DNA of 22,649 bases from Planctomycetota bacterium (lineage in GTDB: Bacteria; Planctomycetota; UBA8108), in the NCBI GenBank assembly GCA_002695115.1, contig NZOA01000013.1, positions 105,391 through 128,039 of the forward strand, written 5' to 3'. Of this stretch, positions 7,885-16,148 are shown piece by piece (the first letter of the stretch is position 1; each line of letters opens with the position of its first letter). The notes under the pieces are model-generated. The model worked only from the letters and a program-made list of their open reading frames with translations, was not told where the DNA came from and made no database searches. The translations under genes and the position numbers were made by a program.

Positions 7885-9417
7885 ATGAATATCGAGAAGC
7901 GAGAAGCGAAAAACGAAAGCCCTGAAACGGGCGGGTTCCTCGGCGCCATCGAGCGGATTGGAAACAAGCTTCCCGACCCGGCGGTCCTCTTTATCTTCGC
8001 CATGTTGCTCACATGGGTGGCCTCCTGGTTGCTTGGTGGATATGAGTTTGAGATTCCGAAGAAAGGTGGGCCCGAGACACAAGAGGTTGCCAATCAGCTC
8101 ACCGGTGCGGCGCTGGTGCAGTTTCTAGTTGATATGGTTAAAACCTTCACAGGATTCCATCCGCTGGGGGTCGTTCTGGTCGCCCTGCTGGGAGTCGGTG
8201 TCGCGGAGAAGTCGGGCTTCATCGACGCGGTCATCAAGGCGTTGCTGAGCGTCACGCCCGCGATGTTCCTGACTCCAATGCTGATCCTCGTGGGCATCAT
8301 CAGCCATAGCGCGGCGGATGCCGGCTATGTCCTGGTGATTCCGCTCGGGGGAGTGATCTTCTATGCCGCAGGGCGCCATCCGCTGGCCGGGATCGCGGCG
8401 GCCTTCGCAGGGGTCTCGGGCGGGTTCAGCGCTAATTTTATTCCTTCGGGAATCGATCCTCTGCTGCAGGGGATTACCCAGGTGGGGGCGCAGATTCTCG
8501 AACCCACCCAGGAGGTCAATCCCCTCTGCAACTACTGGTTCACCACCGCCTCGAGCATCCTGATCATCCTCATCGGGTGGTACATCACCGACAGGATGAT
8601 TGAGCCCCGGCTCGAGTCAACCGAGGTCGATGGAGACCCTGATGACATGCCGAAGATGGAGGAGCTTACAGCTGCCGAAATAACCGGCATGATCTGGGGA
8701 GGGGCCTCCCTGCTTCTTGGACTTGGCGTCCTGTTGATTCTCTGTCTCCCGGAGGATTCGGTTTTTCGAAGCAAGGGAGAGCTGACCTCTTTCGCCGCGC
8801 CCCTGATGAAGGTCATCGTGCCGCTGATCTTCCTCCTCTTCATCGTGCCGGGTATTGTCCACGGCTACGTCTCCGGCAGGTTCAAATCCCACCGGGACGT
8901 CATCAAGGGTATGAGCAGCACGATGAGCACCATGGGCTATTACCTGGTGATGGCCTTCTTCGCCTCGCTCTTCATCTATTCCTTCAACCAGTCGCACCTC
9001 GGAGCTCTCCTCGCCGTGAAGGGGGCGGATGTGCTCAAATCGCTCAACCTGCCGGCGCAGCTCACGATCGTCGGGATCATCCTGCTCTGCGCCTTCGTCA
9101 ACCTGGTTGTCGGCTCGGCATCGGCCAAGTGGGCCCTCCTGGCGCCGATCTTCGTCCCGATGCTCATGCAGCTGGGGATCTCCCCCGAGCTGACCCAGGC
9201 GGCCTATCGTGTCGGTGATTCGAGCACCAATATCATCACCCCGCTGATGCCCTACTTCCCCCTGGTGGTCGCTTTCTCGCAGCGCTACGTGAAGAAGGCC
9301 GGCGTCGGAACGATTATCTCGCTGATGCTTCCCTACAGCCTCGCCTTCCTCGTCTTGTGGACGGGTTTCCTGCTGGTCTACTGGGGGGTTGGGCTTCCCC
9401 TGGGTATCGGCTCCTAG
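7885..9417 (+). CDS. AbgT-family inner-membrane transporter
   Basis: A 510-residue polytopic membrane protein (513 if ATG 7876 is used). It opens with GFLGAIERIGNKLPDPAVLF, the usual start of AbgT proteins, followed by about ten hydrophobic segments. Family landmarks include GVGVAEKSGFIDAVIKA, FIPSGIDPLLQGITQ, GSASAKWALLAPIFVPML and DSSTNIITPLMPYFPLVV, the last two lying in the substrate-binding core of solved members (MtrF, YdaH). Family members import p-aminobenzoyl-glutamate or export sulfonamide-like compounds using the proton or sodium gradient. Which applies here is not clear. No abgA/abgB-type peptidase lies beside it, so a salvage operon is not supported. Length is normal and no frame damage is visible. 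It ends 20 nt from the convergent ArsC-like stop. Confidence 0.93.
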   Translation: MNIEKREAKNESPETGGFLGAIERIGNKLPDPAVLFIFAMLLTWVASWLLGGYEFEIPKKGGPETQEVANQLTGAALVQFLVDMVKTFTGFHPLGVVLVALLGVGVAEKSGFIDAVIKALLSVTPAMFLTPMLILVGIISHSAADAGYVLVIPLGGVIFYAAGRHPLAGIAAAFAGVSGGFSANFIPSGIDPLLQGITQVGAQILEPTQEVNPLCNYWFTTASSILIILIGWYITDRMIEPRLESTEVDGDPDDMPKMEELTAAEITGMIWGGASLLLGLGVLLILCLPEDSVFRSKGELTSFAAPLMKVIVPLIFLLFIVPGIVHGYVSGRFKSHRDVIKGMSSTMSTMGYYLVMAFFASLFIYSFNQSHLGALLAVKGADVLKSLNLPAQLTIVGIILLCAFVNLVVGSASAKWALLAPIFVPMLMQLGISPELTQAAYRVGDSSTNIITPLMPYFPLVVAFSQRYVKKAGVGTIISLMLPYSLAFLVLWTGFLLVYWGVGLPLGIGS

Positions 9418-9437
9418 GGCGAACGAAACAATTTTCC

Positions 9438-9800
9438 TCAGAGAATGTCGAGGATGTTTTCCGGGGGTCGTCCGATCCGTGCCTCTTCCCCGGCGACGAC
9501 GATCGGACGCTCGATGAGGATCGGGTGCCGGGCCATGGCGGCGATGAGGGCCGGGTCATCCTCTTCGCTGCTGGCGAGGCCGAGCTCGGCGAAGGGCGGC
9601 TCCTTTCTACGAACCAGCTCGATCGCCCGGATTCCAAGCTTGTCGAGGAGACCTGAGATAGTGGCCTCGTCGGGGGGTGTCTCGAGGTACTTGATGATCT
9701 GCGGCTCGATGCCGCGGTCCTCAAGGAGAGCGAGGGTCTGGCGGCTCTTTGAACAACGTGGATTGTGATAGAGGGTTACCGTGCCGACCGTGCCGCTCAT
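9438..9800 (-). CDS. arsC: ArsC-family (glutaredoxin-dependent) arsenate reductase-like protein
   Basis: A 120-residue cytoplasmic protein of ArsC/YfgD size. It starts with VTLYHNPRCSKSRQTL, which holds the single catalytic Cys16 in the CxxS context of glutaredoxin-coupled arsenate reductases. Arginines at 64/65, 98 and 111 fall where the arsenate-binding arginines of E. coli ArsC (60, 94, 107) would be, and LIERPIVV is a family hallmark. It would reduce arsenate to arsenite with glutathione and glutaredoxin. Family members without ars neighbours are often of uncertain function, and no arsB, acr3 or arsR is present here. Its ATG overlaps the stop of the upstream esterase gene by 4 nt (ATGA), so translation of the two is probably coupled although their products act in different compartments. 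Confidence 0.9.
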   Translation of the reverse strand: MSGTVGTVTLYHNPRCSKSRQTLALLEDRGIEPQIIKYLETPPDEATISGLLDKLGIRAIELVRRKEPPFAELGLASSEEDDPALIAAMARHPILIERPIVVAGEEARIGRPPENILDIL

Positions 9801-10963
9801 TTGGAGCTCTTTTCCCGGCGTTGCGGCCTGAGTTCGCTGTCCTGGATCGTTTCGTCAGCCAACTTCACCTCTTTGTCCCAGAAGTGCTTTTCAAGAAAAG
9901 CGAGGCCCAGCTTGTCGAGCGGCGTCCCGCGAACTCCATGGCCGCCGCCCTCGACGCGGATGAGGATCGACTCAACCTCAAGCTTGTCGAGGGCCTTGTC
10001 GAGAATTTCGGATTGATGAAAGGGAACCGCCATGTCTTTCGTGCCGTGCACAATCAGGAACGGGCAGGCTTTTTTGCTGATGTAGCTCATCGGCGCGGCG
10101 TGCAGCGTCTTCTCCTTGTTTTCCTGGATGGCGCCGCCGATCAGCAGGCTCTCGGGTGAGCGGGGCGCGTCGTGATCGATCTTGCTCGGTTTCGAATTCA
10201 TCAGCAGGAACTGGGTCGGCCCGAAATAATCGAGGACCGCCGCGACGCTGCCGGAGTAGTCCTTATAGGGTCCGAGGTCGCCCTCGAGCTCCTTGTTGTT
10301 CCCGGTGACTCCCAGCATGGCGACGAGGTGGCCGCCGGCGGATGTTCCGTAGACAGCTATCCGTTTGGGATCGAGACCGTATTTCTTCGAGTTGGCCTTC
10401 AGCCAGCGGATCGCGGCCTTGCAGTCGTAGAGCTGCTGGGGCCACTTCGCCTCGCCGCTGAGACGGTAGCCGATCGAGACGCCGGCGTAGCGGCCCGTGG
10501 CCAGGTAGGCGCCCAGGCGGTTGAGGCCGCCATCCTTCGAGCCCTGTCTCCAGCCACCGCCGTGGATGTAGGCGATGACCGCCAGGGGTCTGTCGGTGGC
10601 GCGTTTCTCAGGCAGGGCGAGGTCGAGTGCCTGGCGCGGATTGTCGGTGCCGGCGTAGGCGATGTTCTTCTCGATTTTGACACCCTGGAGCGCGCGCGGC
10701 TGGCGCTCCTGGTTACGGTTTCGCGGCAGGCGGCCAACGAAGGTGAGGTGTTCCCTGAGCGAGATGAAGCCATCCTTGTCGGTGTCGACCCGCCCGAAAT
10801 TTTTCCGGTTGCGCTCGGGAAGCTCCTCGCGGGTGAGCTTGCCGTCCTTGTCGCTGTCCCACTCGGTGAAGCGCCGGTCGGGCTTGAGCTCCTGGGCGGC
10901 GGAGAGCATCGGGAGGAGGAGGGCGCAGCAGGAGATGAACGTTATTTTGAATTCCCGGATCAT
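9797..10963 (-). CDS. Secreted EF-hand / alpha-beta hydrolase (BD-FAE-type esterase) fusion
   Basis: A 388-residue exported protein. The signal (ITFISCCALLLPMLSAAQ, residues 7-24) is followed by two EF-hand calcium loops at 36-47 (DSDKDGKLTREE) and 60-71 (DTDKDGFISLRE). An alpha/beta-hydrolase domain starts near residue 95. Its oxyanion motif is HGGGW (134-138), the nucleophile elbow GTSAGG places Ser208, and D310 (HGTKD) and H342 (GGGHG) complete a plausible triad. The layout matches feruloyl/acetyl-esterase-like hydrolases (BD-FAE type) of PVC bacteria that may deacylate plant or algal polysaccharides. The substrate is inferred. GAGGA stands just before the ATG. The stop overlaps the ArsC-like gene by 4 nt. 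Divergent from the PQQ-propeller gene. Confidence 0.9.
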   Translation of the reverse strand: MIREFKITFISCCALLLPMLSAAQELKPDRRFTEWDSDKDGKLTREELPERNRKNFGRVDTDKDGFISLREHLTFVGRLPRNRNQERQPRALQGVKIEKNIAYAGTDNPRQALDLALPEKRATDRPLAVIAYIHGGGWRQGSKDGGLNRLGAYLATGRYAGVSIGYRLSGEAKWPQQLYDCKAAIRWLKANSKKYGLDPKRIAVYGTSAGGHLVAMLGVTGNNKELEGDLGPYKDYSGSVAAVLDYFGPTQFLLMNSKPSKIDHDAPRSPESLLIGGAIQENKEKTLHAAPMSYISKKACPFLIVHGTKDMAVPFHQSEILDKALDKLEVESILIRVEGGGHGVRGTPLDKLGLAFLEKHFWDKEVKLADETIQDSELRPQRREKSSK

Positions 10964-11010
10964 GGGGTCCTCGTAGCTGTCGATTGGATGTGAGATTCAG
11001 TCGAATCGCC

Positions 11011-11039
11011 AGTATAGCCGGGTTCCGGAGCAGCTTCCA
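11011..11039 (-). promoter_or_regulatory. Weak candidate promoter for the esterase/arsC pair
   Basis: On the minus strand TATACT (plus positions 11011-11016) matches five of six -10 positions, about 48 nt before the esterase start. The -35 at plus 11034-11039 reads TGGAAG and matches only three of six, with a 17-nt spacer. Confidence 0.22.
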
Positions 11040-11087
11040 TCGTCCTGGTGAAACCGCGCAGAGGATGCCGCCGAGATGTTAATTAAC

Positions 11088-11115
11088 TTGAACCCGCCTT
11101 CTGGGAGTCCATAAG
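11088..11115 (+). promoter_or_regulatory. Candidate promoter for the PQQ-propeller gene
   Basis: TTGAAC at 11088-11093 (five of six) and CATAAG at 11110-11115 (four of six) are separated by 16 nt, roughly 60 nt before ATG 11176. A TTAATTAA stretch lies just upstream. Together with the minus-strand candidate this would fill the 212-nt divergent gap, where nothing else was seen. Confidence 0.33.
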
Positions 11116-11175
11116 ATCAGGGAAGTGAAAGCGAGTGTTCGAAACAATCCAGGGCTTCTTTGAGGGCGCGACCCG

Positions 11176-12414
11176 ATGAAACCTCACAACCGCTTCCGTA
11201 TCGGCGGCCTGCCGCTTCTCTTTCTCCTCTTTGCCGCTCCGTCACTTCGCCCTGATGACTGGCCGAACTGGCGCGGTCCGAATCATGACGGCATCAGCTC
11301 CGAGAAGGGGCTGTCCTTCAACTGGAAGTCGAAGCCGAAGGTGCTCTGGAAGCGTGAACTCGGCGCCTCCTTCAGCTCTTTCGCCGCGGTGGGGGAGAGG
11401 GTCTATACCTGCGGTACCAGCGGGGGAAAACAGAAGCTCATCTGCCTGGGCGCGGCCGACGGCAAGCCGGCCTGGGAGATCGATATCGAGGGCGAGCTCC
11501 AGGAGCGACAGGGAGGCGATGGCTGCCGGGCGACTCCCGCGGTCGACAACGGCCTGGTCTACGTGCTGGGGGCGAAGGGAACGTTGCTTTGCGTCAAGGC
11601 AAAGGATGGCCGCGAGGTCTGGCGGCAGAAGTTTTCCGCCGCCCCGACCTGGTTCTACAGCGGCTCGGTCCTCATCGAGGGCGACCTGGCCGTGGTCTCA
11701 CCTGGGGGCAGCGATGGAAGCATAGCGGCCTTCAACAAGAAGACCGGCTCGAGGGTGTGGAAGGCGGGCTCGGACGGAGCCGGCTATGCGACGCCCTATC
11801 CATTTACCTTCGAAAAAACTCGTTATATCGCCTGCTTCAGTGCTAAAGAAATCCTCGTGGTTGAGGCAGGCGATGGCAAGGTGGCCTGGCGGTCGGCCTG
11901 GAAAACCAGCTACGACGTCAACTCCGCCACGCCAATCTATGACGAGGGAAACCTCTTCATCAGCTCCGGCTACGGCCATGGCTGCGCGCTCTTCCGGCTT
12001 CGTAAATCCGGCGGCAAGCTCACTGTCCGCGAGGTCTGGAAGAACCAGGTCATCCGCAGCAAGTTCCAGACCTGCGTGCTCTACAAGGGCTTCCTCTTCG
12101 GAGCCGATGAGCAGGCCCTGAAATGCGTCCAGCTGAAGACCGGCAAGCTCGTCTGGAGAAAAGATCGTCTTGGAGCTTCCGGCGGCCGCGGCAGCAGGAC
12201 CCGCCACGGTACCCTGACCCTGGCCGATGGCCACCTGATCTTCCTGGCGGAGAACGGCCAGCTGCTGATCGCGAAGGCCTCGCCTTCGGGTTTCAAGCCG
12301 CGCGCGGGGGCGAAGCTGCTTTCCGGCAAATGCTGGACGGCGCCGGCCGTGCAGGATGGCAGGCTTTACCTGCGCAACCAGACCACGGCGGTCTGCGTTG
12401 ACCTGGGGAAATAA
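11176..12414 (+). CDS. Exported PQQ-like beta-propeller protein (BamB/PQQ-repeat type)
   Basis: A 412-residue protein with a Sec signal (residues 10-25, GGLPLLFLLFAAPSL). The mature start DDWPNWRGPNHDGIS is the characteristic opening of a large group of PVC 'outer membrane protein assembly factor BamB/PQQ-binding-like' proteins. Repeated blades follow with the pattern V-Y-x-L-G-A-K-G-T-L-L-C, then K-x-G-x-x-V-W-x (for example GREVWRQKF, GSRVWKAG, GKVAWRSAW, GKLVWRKD), consistent with a seven- or eight-bladed propeller. Such proteins usually have no proven enzyme activity and may serve as scaffold or dehydrogenase-like parts. Being a stand-alone propeller with no BAM-complex gene nearby, a true BamB role is unlikely. 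No strong ribosome site is seen. It ends 13 nt from the convergent TPR gene. Confidence 0.88.
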   Translation: MKPHNRFRIGGLPLLFLLFAAPSLRPDDWPNWRGPNHDGISSEKGLSFNWKSKPKVLWKRELGASFSSFAAVGERVYTCGTSGGKQKLICLGAADGKPAWEIDIEGELQERQGGDGCRATPAVDNGLVYVLGAKGTLLCVKAKDGREVWRQKFSAAPTWFYSGSVLIEGDLAVVSPGGSDGSIAAFNKKTGSRVWKAGSDGAGYATPYPFTFEKTRYIACFSAKEILVVEAGDGKVAWRSAWKTSYDVNSATPIYDEGNLFISSGYGHGCALFRLRKSGGKLTVREVWKNQVIRSKFQTCVLYKGFLFGADEQALKCVQLKTGKLVWRKDRLGASGGRGSRTRHGTLTLADGHLIFLAENGQLLIAKASPSGFKPRAGAKLLSGKCWTAPAVQDGRLYLRNQTTAVCVDLGK

Positions 12415-12427
12415 ACCCGGGTGGGGG

Positions 12428-13156
12428 TCACTTCTTCTTTTTTTCTTTCGCCCGCAGGATGTTGGCGTGGACGTGCGCGACGTCCCACATATAGTGGCCA
12501 ATCCTGTGATCGTCCGCCGCCTTGATGAGATGCTCGCGGGCGAGCTTCCCCTTGCCGGCGGCCTCGTAGTAGAGTCCGAGGTAGAGGTGGGTATAGAAGA
12601 GCCTCATGTTCAGCTGGGGGGGAGAGGGTTTTCCCGCCCGGGCGGCCTCGAGGACGTCCTCGGGCTTGAGCTTGCCGGCATAGAGATCGTAGATCTGGCG
12701 CATCGGCACCCGCCGGTCGTCGCCGATTTTCAGGATGTCCTTGCTCGCGGCGGCAACTCCACTGAGCCGGGCCATGCAGAGGTAGCGCCAGGTGGCGTTC
12801 TCGACATCGCTGGAATCGACGGTCTGGTAGCCCTCGAATTGTTTTTTCCCCTTCTCGAATTCTCCAGCGTAGTAGTAGGAGATGCCGCGGCGCCAGTGCC
12901 AGGGCTCTCTTTTTCCGTCGAGCTTGACCGCCATATCGAAGTCCGCTACAGATTCCTTGATCCTGCCCGCCTTGAAATGCTCGCTGCCTCTTCGATCAAA
13001 TGCTCCAGCCGCCCGCAGGGCCAGGCTTTGCGCCGTTCGCTCCGCCTCCCGGGCTTTGAGAAGAAGGGATTCGGGAGTTTCCTGCGCGGCCAGCTGACCC
13101 TGGGCCAGGATCGCCAGGATCAATGTTGCCTGGGGCAGGCCTTCGATTCTGATCAT
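12428..13156 (-). CDS. Exported tetratricopeptide-repeat protein
   Basis: A 242-residue protein from ATG 13156. An earlier in-frame ATG at 13189 would add 11 residues, but the inner one has GGAG about 11 nt upstream and puts a normal signal (MIRIEGLPQATLILAILAQG) at the very N-terminus. Residues about 50-110 form TPR-like helix pairs (RGSEHFKAGRIKESVADFD; EPWHWRRGISYYYAGEFEKG), and another helix pair with FYTHLYLGLYYEAAGKGKL sits near 195-215. It ends in a Lys-run tail. Similar small TPR proteins recur in Planctomycetes with unknown partners; a periplasmic protein-protein interaction role is inferred. Divergent from the mutarotase gene. Confidence 0.85.
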   Translation of the reverse strand: MIRIEGLPQATLILAILAQGQLAAQETPESLLLKAREAERTAQSLALRAAGAFDRRGSEHFKAGRIKESVADFDMAVKLDGKREPWHWRRGISYYYAGEFEKGKKQFEGYQTVDSSDVENATWRYLCMARLSGVAAASKDILKIGDDRRVPMRQIYDLYAGKLKPEDVLEAARAGKPSPPQLNMRLFYTHLYLGLYYEAAGKGKLAREHLIKAADDHRIGHYMWDVAHVHANILRAKEKKKK

Positions 13157-13219
13157 GCTGCTGGTTCTCCGGGTATGTGTTGAATTCACAAGAGCGGGCT
13201 TTCGATGTGAACAGATAGT

Positions 13220-13248
13220 ATGGCAGGTTGGGCCGGAGTTTGTATACT
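13220..13248 (+). promoter_or_regulatory. Candidate promoter for the mutarotase gene
   Basis: ATGGCA at 13220-13225 (four of six) and TATACT at 13243-13248 (five of six) with a 17-nt spacer, about 45 nt before ATG 13293. It lies in the divergent gap between the TPR and mutarotase genes. Confidence 0.38.
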
Positions 13249-13280
13249 GGCGGGTCCGGTTTCAATATCAATCATCACCA

Positions 13281-13285
13281 AGGAG
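13281..13285 (+). promoter_or_regulatory. Ribosome-binding site that decides the mutarotase start
   Basis: AGGAG at 13281-13285 lies 7 nt before ATG 13293. The reading frame is open from 13155, but only this start has a proper site and yields a lipoprotein signal. Confidence 0.7.
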
Positions 13286-13292
13286 CGTATCC

Positions 13293-14411
13293 ATGCAACT
13301 CATCCGGATTTTCGGCTTCATACCCGGCCTCTTCCTGCTGGCTTCCTGCGCGGTACCGGGCACGAAGGTGACCAAGGCCCCCTTCGGAAAAACAGCCGAT
13401 GGTGAGGCGGTAGACGTCTACACATTGGTCAACAAGAACGGCGTCAAGGCGAAGATCATGACCTACGGCGCGCTGCTGACCGAGCTGCACGTTCCCGACC
13501 GCGATGGAAAGCTCGCGGACGTGGTGCTCGGCTTTGATTCTCTCGAGGGCTATCTTGCCGGCCATCCCTATTTCGGAGCCACCACCGGGCGGGTCGCCAA
13601 CAGGATCGCGGGCGGCAAGTTCAAGATTGGCGACAAGGAATACACCCTGGCGAAGAACAACGGCGCCAATCACCTGCACGGGGGCGTCAAGGGGCTCGAC
13701 AAGAGGGTCTGGAAGGCCACGATAATGCGGGGAAGCGGGGTGATCTTCGGCTACAAGAGTCCCGATGGGGAAGAGGGCTACCCCGGGAATCTCGATATCC
13801 GGGTTATCTACAAGCTCACCGACTCCAATGAGCTGATCGTCAGCTACTGGGCGAAGACGGACAAGGCCACCCCGGTCAACCTGACCCACCACTCCTATTT
13901 CAATCTCGCGGGGGCTGGCAGCGGCACGATTCTCGATCACGAGCTCATGATAGCCGCGGATCACTACACCCCTATCGATGGCGGTGGCATACCCACCGGG
14001 GAGATCAAGGCGGTGAAGGACACGGTCATGGATTTCACAAAACCGATGAAGATCGGCTCGCGGTTCGATAAGCTCCCACCCTCCGATGGCAACCCCGGTG
14101 GCTACGACCACAACTATTGTCTCAGCTCAAAGGACAACTCCCTGGCGCTGGCGGCGACGCTCTACGACGCGGGCTCCGGCCGGGTGCTGGAGATCCTGAC
14201 CACCGAGCCGGGTATCCAGCTCTATACCGGGAACTATCTCGATGGATCCAACATCGGCAAGGGTGGCAGGAAATATGCGAAGAACCATGGGATCTGCCTC
14301 GAGACCCAGCATTTTCCCGATTCCATCAACCAGCCCAATTTCCCGCCGATCCTGTTGAAGCCGGGTGAGAACTACTCGCACGATACGGTACACCGCTTCC
14401 TGGTGAAGTAG
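13293..14411 (+). CDS. galM: Aldose 1-epimerase (mutarotase), lipoprotein form
   Basis: A 372-residue protein. The N-terminus has a lipobox (FLLASC, Cys19), so it is probably anchored in a membrane outside the cytoplasm, unlike the cytoplasmic E. coli enzyme. The galactose mutarotase fold starts near residue 30, with TYGALLTELHVPDRDGK, the ATTGRVANRIAGGKF block, NHLHGG (His127/His129), THHSYFNLAG (His199/His200) and ICLETQHFPDS (Glu337). These histidines and glutamate correspond to the catalytic acid/base residues of the family. It interconverts alpha and beta anomers of sugars such as glucose or galactose released by extracellular hydrolases. Full length, no damage seen. It ends 9 nt from the convergent PPC gene. 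The gene symbol reflects family, not proven substrate. Confidence 0.94.
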   Translation: MQLIRIFGFIPGLFLLASCAVPGTKVTKAPFGKTADGEAVDVYTLVNKNGVKAKIMTYGALLTELHVPDRDGKLADVVLGFDSLEGYLAGHPYFGATTGRVANRIAGGKFKIGDKEYTLAKNNGANHLHGGVKGLDKRVWKATIMRGSGVIFGYKSPDGEEGYPGNLDIRVIYKLTDSNELIVSYWAKTDKATPVNLTHHSYFNLAGAGSGTILDHELMIAADHYTPIDGGGIPTGEIKAVKDTVMDFTKPMKIGSRFDKLPPSDGNPGGYDHNYCLSSKDNSLALAATLYDAGSGRVLEILTTEPGIQLYTGNYLDGSNIGKGGRKYAKNHGICLETQHFPDSINQPNFPPILLKPGENYSHDTVHRFLVK

Positions 14412-14420
14412 CCCCCGCGT

Positions 14421-16148
14421 TTATTTTTTCGCTTCGGTGACCGCGAAGGCCGCGAGGCCATCAAGGATCCGGGGCGGATGGAAGAGGCGCGGAAAAGTTT
14501 TTCTGAGGGCCTCCCTCGTACGGGCCTCGATTCGACGGGCCCTGCCTCCGTCCGCAGGGGTTCCGAAGATTCGGAAGGTCCCCATGGAGCCAGGCTGGAG
14601 GTCTTTTTCGAGGGTAATCTTCAGCTCCGCAGAGTCCTTTCCCTTGCCGATGCGGGCCTTGCCGGGCTTGGTGCCCCCGGGCAGCCCCTCGGCCACGAGC
14701 TCGATGGGACCATCATAGCCGTTTCGCCTGCAGCGGACCTTTACCTTGAGGTCACCGCCGGGGGCCGAGCTGTAGAGAGTCTCCTCGAGCTCCAGGCTGA
14801 AGTCTCCCTGCCCGTGCCGCACCTCGATACGATAGACGTGTTCCGGCCCGCCTCGACGGATAAGGTCCTCGACCATGAGGATGACCCTGCCGTCTTCGGG
14901 GAAGGTGTAATTGAGCACACCCTCCTCAAAGTAGTAGTTCTTACCCTTCTCCTTGTCCTTGCCGGGATCATAGGAGCGGTCCTCGGCCTCGGCTATCTTA
15001 CCGCCGCCGGGTTTTTCCAGGCGCAGGTACAGGTCGGTGGGGGAGCCCGAATGCCGGGTCTCTCCGCGGATGACCAGCCGCGTTCCTTTTTTTCCGGCGA
15101 TTTGGTAGAAGTCCCTGTCTCCCCCGTTCGCGAAACGGCCGTTGATGGCGCAGGGCGGCTGCAGCGTCCCGGCCGATTCAGCCCGGTTGTTCGGTTCCTT
15201 CTCCAGCAGTTCGGGCAGATCGCTCGACAGGAGGGTGACGAAGCTCGAGCTCGCGCCCCCGGGGAAGCGGGCGCCCAGGGAGAAGGCCCGGCCGCTCGAG
15301 CCCCCGGGAAGCTGGACGTTCCGGGACTCCACCCCGGCGCAATCCGGGCCCGCGATGGAGATCTTCGTGGATTTCTCCTGCTCGGCTCGCATGGGGTAGG
15401 GCGCCGAGACCAGCGGAAAATCACCTGCCCGCAGGCGATAGGTGAAGCCATCGCCTCCACGGTAGATGACATCGCGAAGCTCGATGAGGTATTCACCTTC
15501 TTGCTCACACCGCCAGGCGAGCCGGCTGTCGGCACCCGCGGAGTCATCGCTGAAGGCGACCTCCCGGCCCGCGGAATCAAGGATTCGAAGGATGGGGTCA
15601 AGCCGGGAGCCGATCCGCTGGGCCATGACCTCGAAGGAGAGACGCTGTCCGGCGCGGGCTCTGAAGCTGTAGTAGTCCCTGTGGTCGGTTGTCGTCCGTG
15701 AGTCGATGGCGCAGGGAGGCTCGATGGCGGCGGCGTTTTCAGCCGAGGTATTCTTTGCCCCCGGGGTGCTGGCGGGGAGGTCATCGATCAGGAAGAGCTC
15801 CAGGTTGGAGAGGCCGCCGGGCCCGGCGGCGCGGATCGCGCCGATGCCGACAGGGGTCTTCTCGGGGATGTCGATTCGCAGGCGCAGGCGGCTTTCCTCC
15901 CGCTTGCCGGCCTCTACGATCGAGATCTTCGATTCGAAGGTGGTCCAGAGGCCGGTTACCCCGGCGAGGCGTTGACCCTCGATCACCACCTCGGTGGTTT
16001 TTCCCGGGGCCGCGGCCAGCGGCAGGATGCTCTTTATCGTGGGCGTCTCCGCGGGGAGTTTCACGGGCGCCAGGGTGAAGAGGAGGACCCCCACGGCCAG
16101 GGCGGGTGCCCGTTGTGAAAAACCAGCTTGTCGTTGCTCGAAAAACAT
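14421..16148 (-). CDS. Exported protein with tandem PPC (pre-peptidase C-terminal) domains
   Basis: A 575-residue protein starting with a signal region (residues 13-33, hydrophobic ALAVGVLLFTLAPV). An Ig-like/IPT-type N-terminal segment (about 36-120, ILPLAAAPGKTTEVVIEGQ) is followed by two PPC-type beta-sandwich units. PPC1 is about 140-242 (EPPCAIDSR, HRDYYSFRARAGQRL, LDPILRILDSAGREV). PPC2 is about 318-445 (KEPNNRAESAG, PPCAINGRF, DRDFYQIAGKKGTRL). The shared PPCAI sequence marks an internal duplication. No peptidase or other catalytic domain is present, so it is likely a binding or structural surface protein. Such proteins often sit beside DUF1501 genes in PVC bacteria. Here the DUF1501 gene lies on the same strand beyond deoA. 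AGGGA lies 2 nt before the ATG, closer than usual. Confidence 0.85.
   Translation of the reverse strand: MFFEQRQAGFSQRAPALAVGVLLFTLAPVKLPAETPTIKSILPLAAAPGKTTEVVIEGQRLAGVTGLWTTFESKISIVEAGKREESRLRLRIDIPEKTPVGIGAIRAAGPGGLSNLELFLIDDLPASTPGAKNTSAENAAAIEPPCAIDSRTTTDHRDYYSFRARAGQRLSFEVMAQRIGSRLDPILRILDSAGREVAFSDDSAGADSRLAWRCEQEGEYLIELRDVIYRGGDGFTYRLRAGDFPLVSAPYPMRAEQEKSTKISIAGPDCAGVESRNVQLPGGSSGRAFSLGARFPGGASSSFVTLLSSDLPELLEKEPNNRAESAGTLQPPCAINGRFANGGDRDFYQIAGKKGTRLVIRGETRHSGSPTDLYLRLEKPGGGKIAEAEDRSYDPGKDKEKGKNYYFEEGVLNYTFPEDGRVILMVEDLIRRGGPEHVYRIEVRHGQGDFSLELEETLYSSAPGGDLKVKVRCRRNGYDGPIELVAEGLPGGTKPGKARIGKGKDSAELKITLEKDLQPGSMGTFRIFGTPADGGRARRIEARTREALRKTFPRLFHPPRILDGLAAFAVTEAKK

Noticed and set aside
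11011..13252. TATACTGGCG shared by the esterase (minus) and mutarotase (plus) upstream regions
   Set aside because: A 10-nt match in 22 kb on both strands is expected many times by chance; only the -10-like part is used in the annotation.
14478..15701. 407-residue plus-strand frame over the PPC gene
   Set aside because: The minus strand encodes a signal peptide and two PPC units; the plus frame has no signal or family motif.
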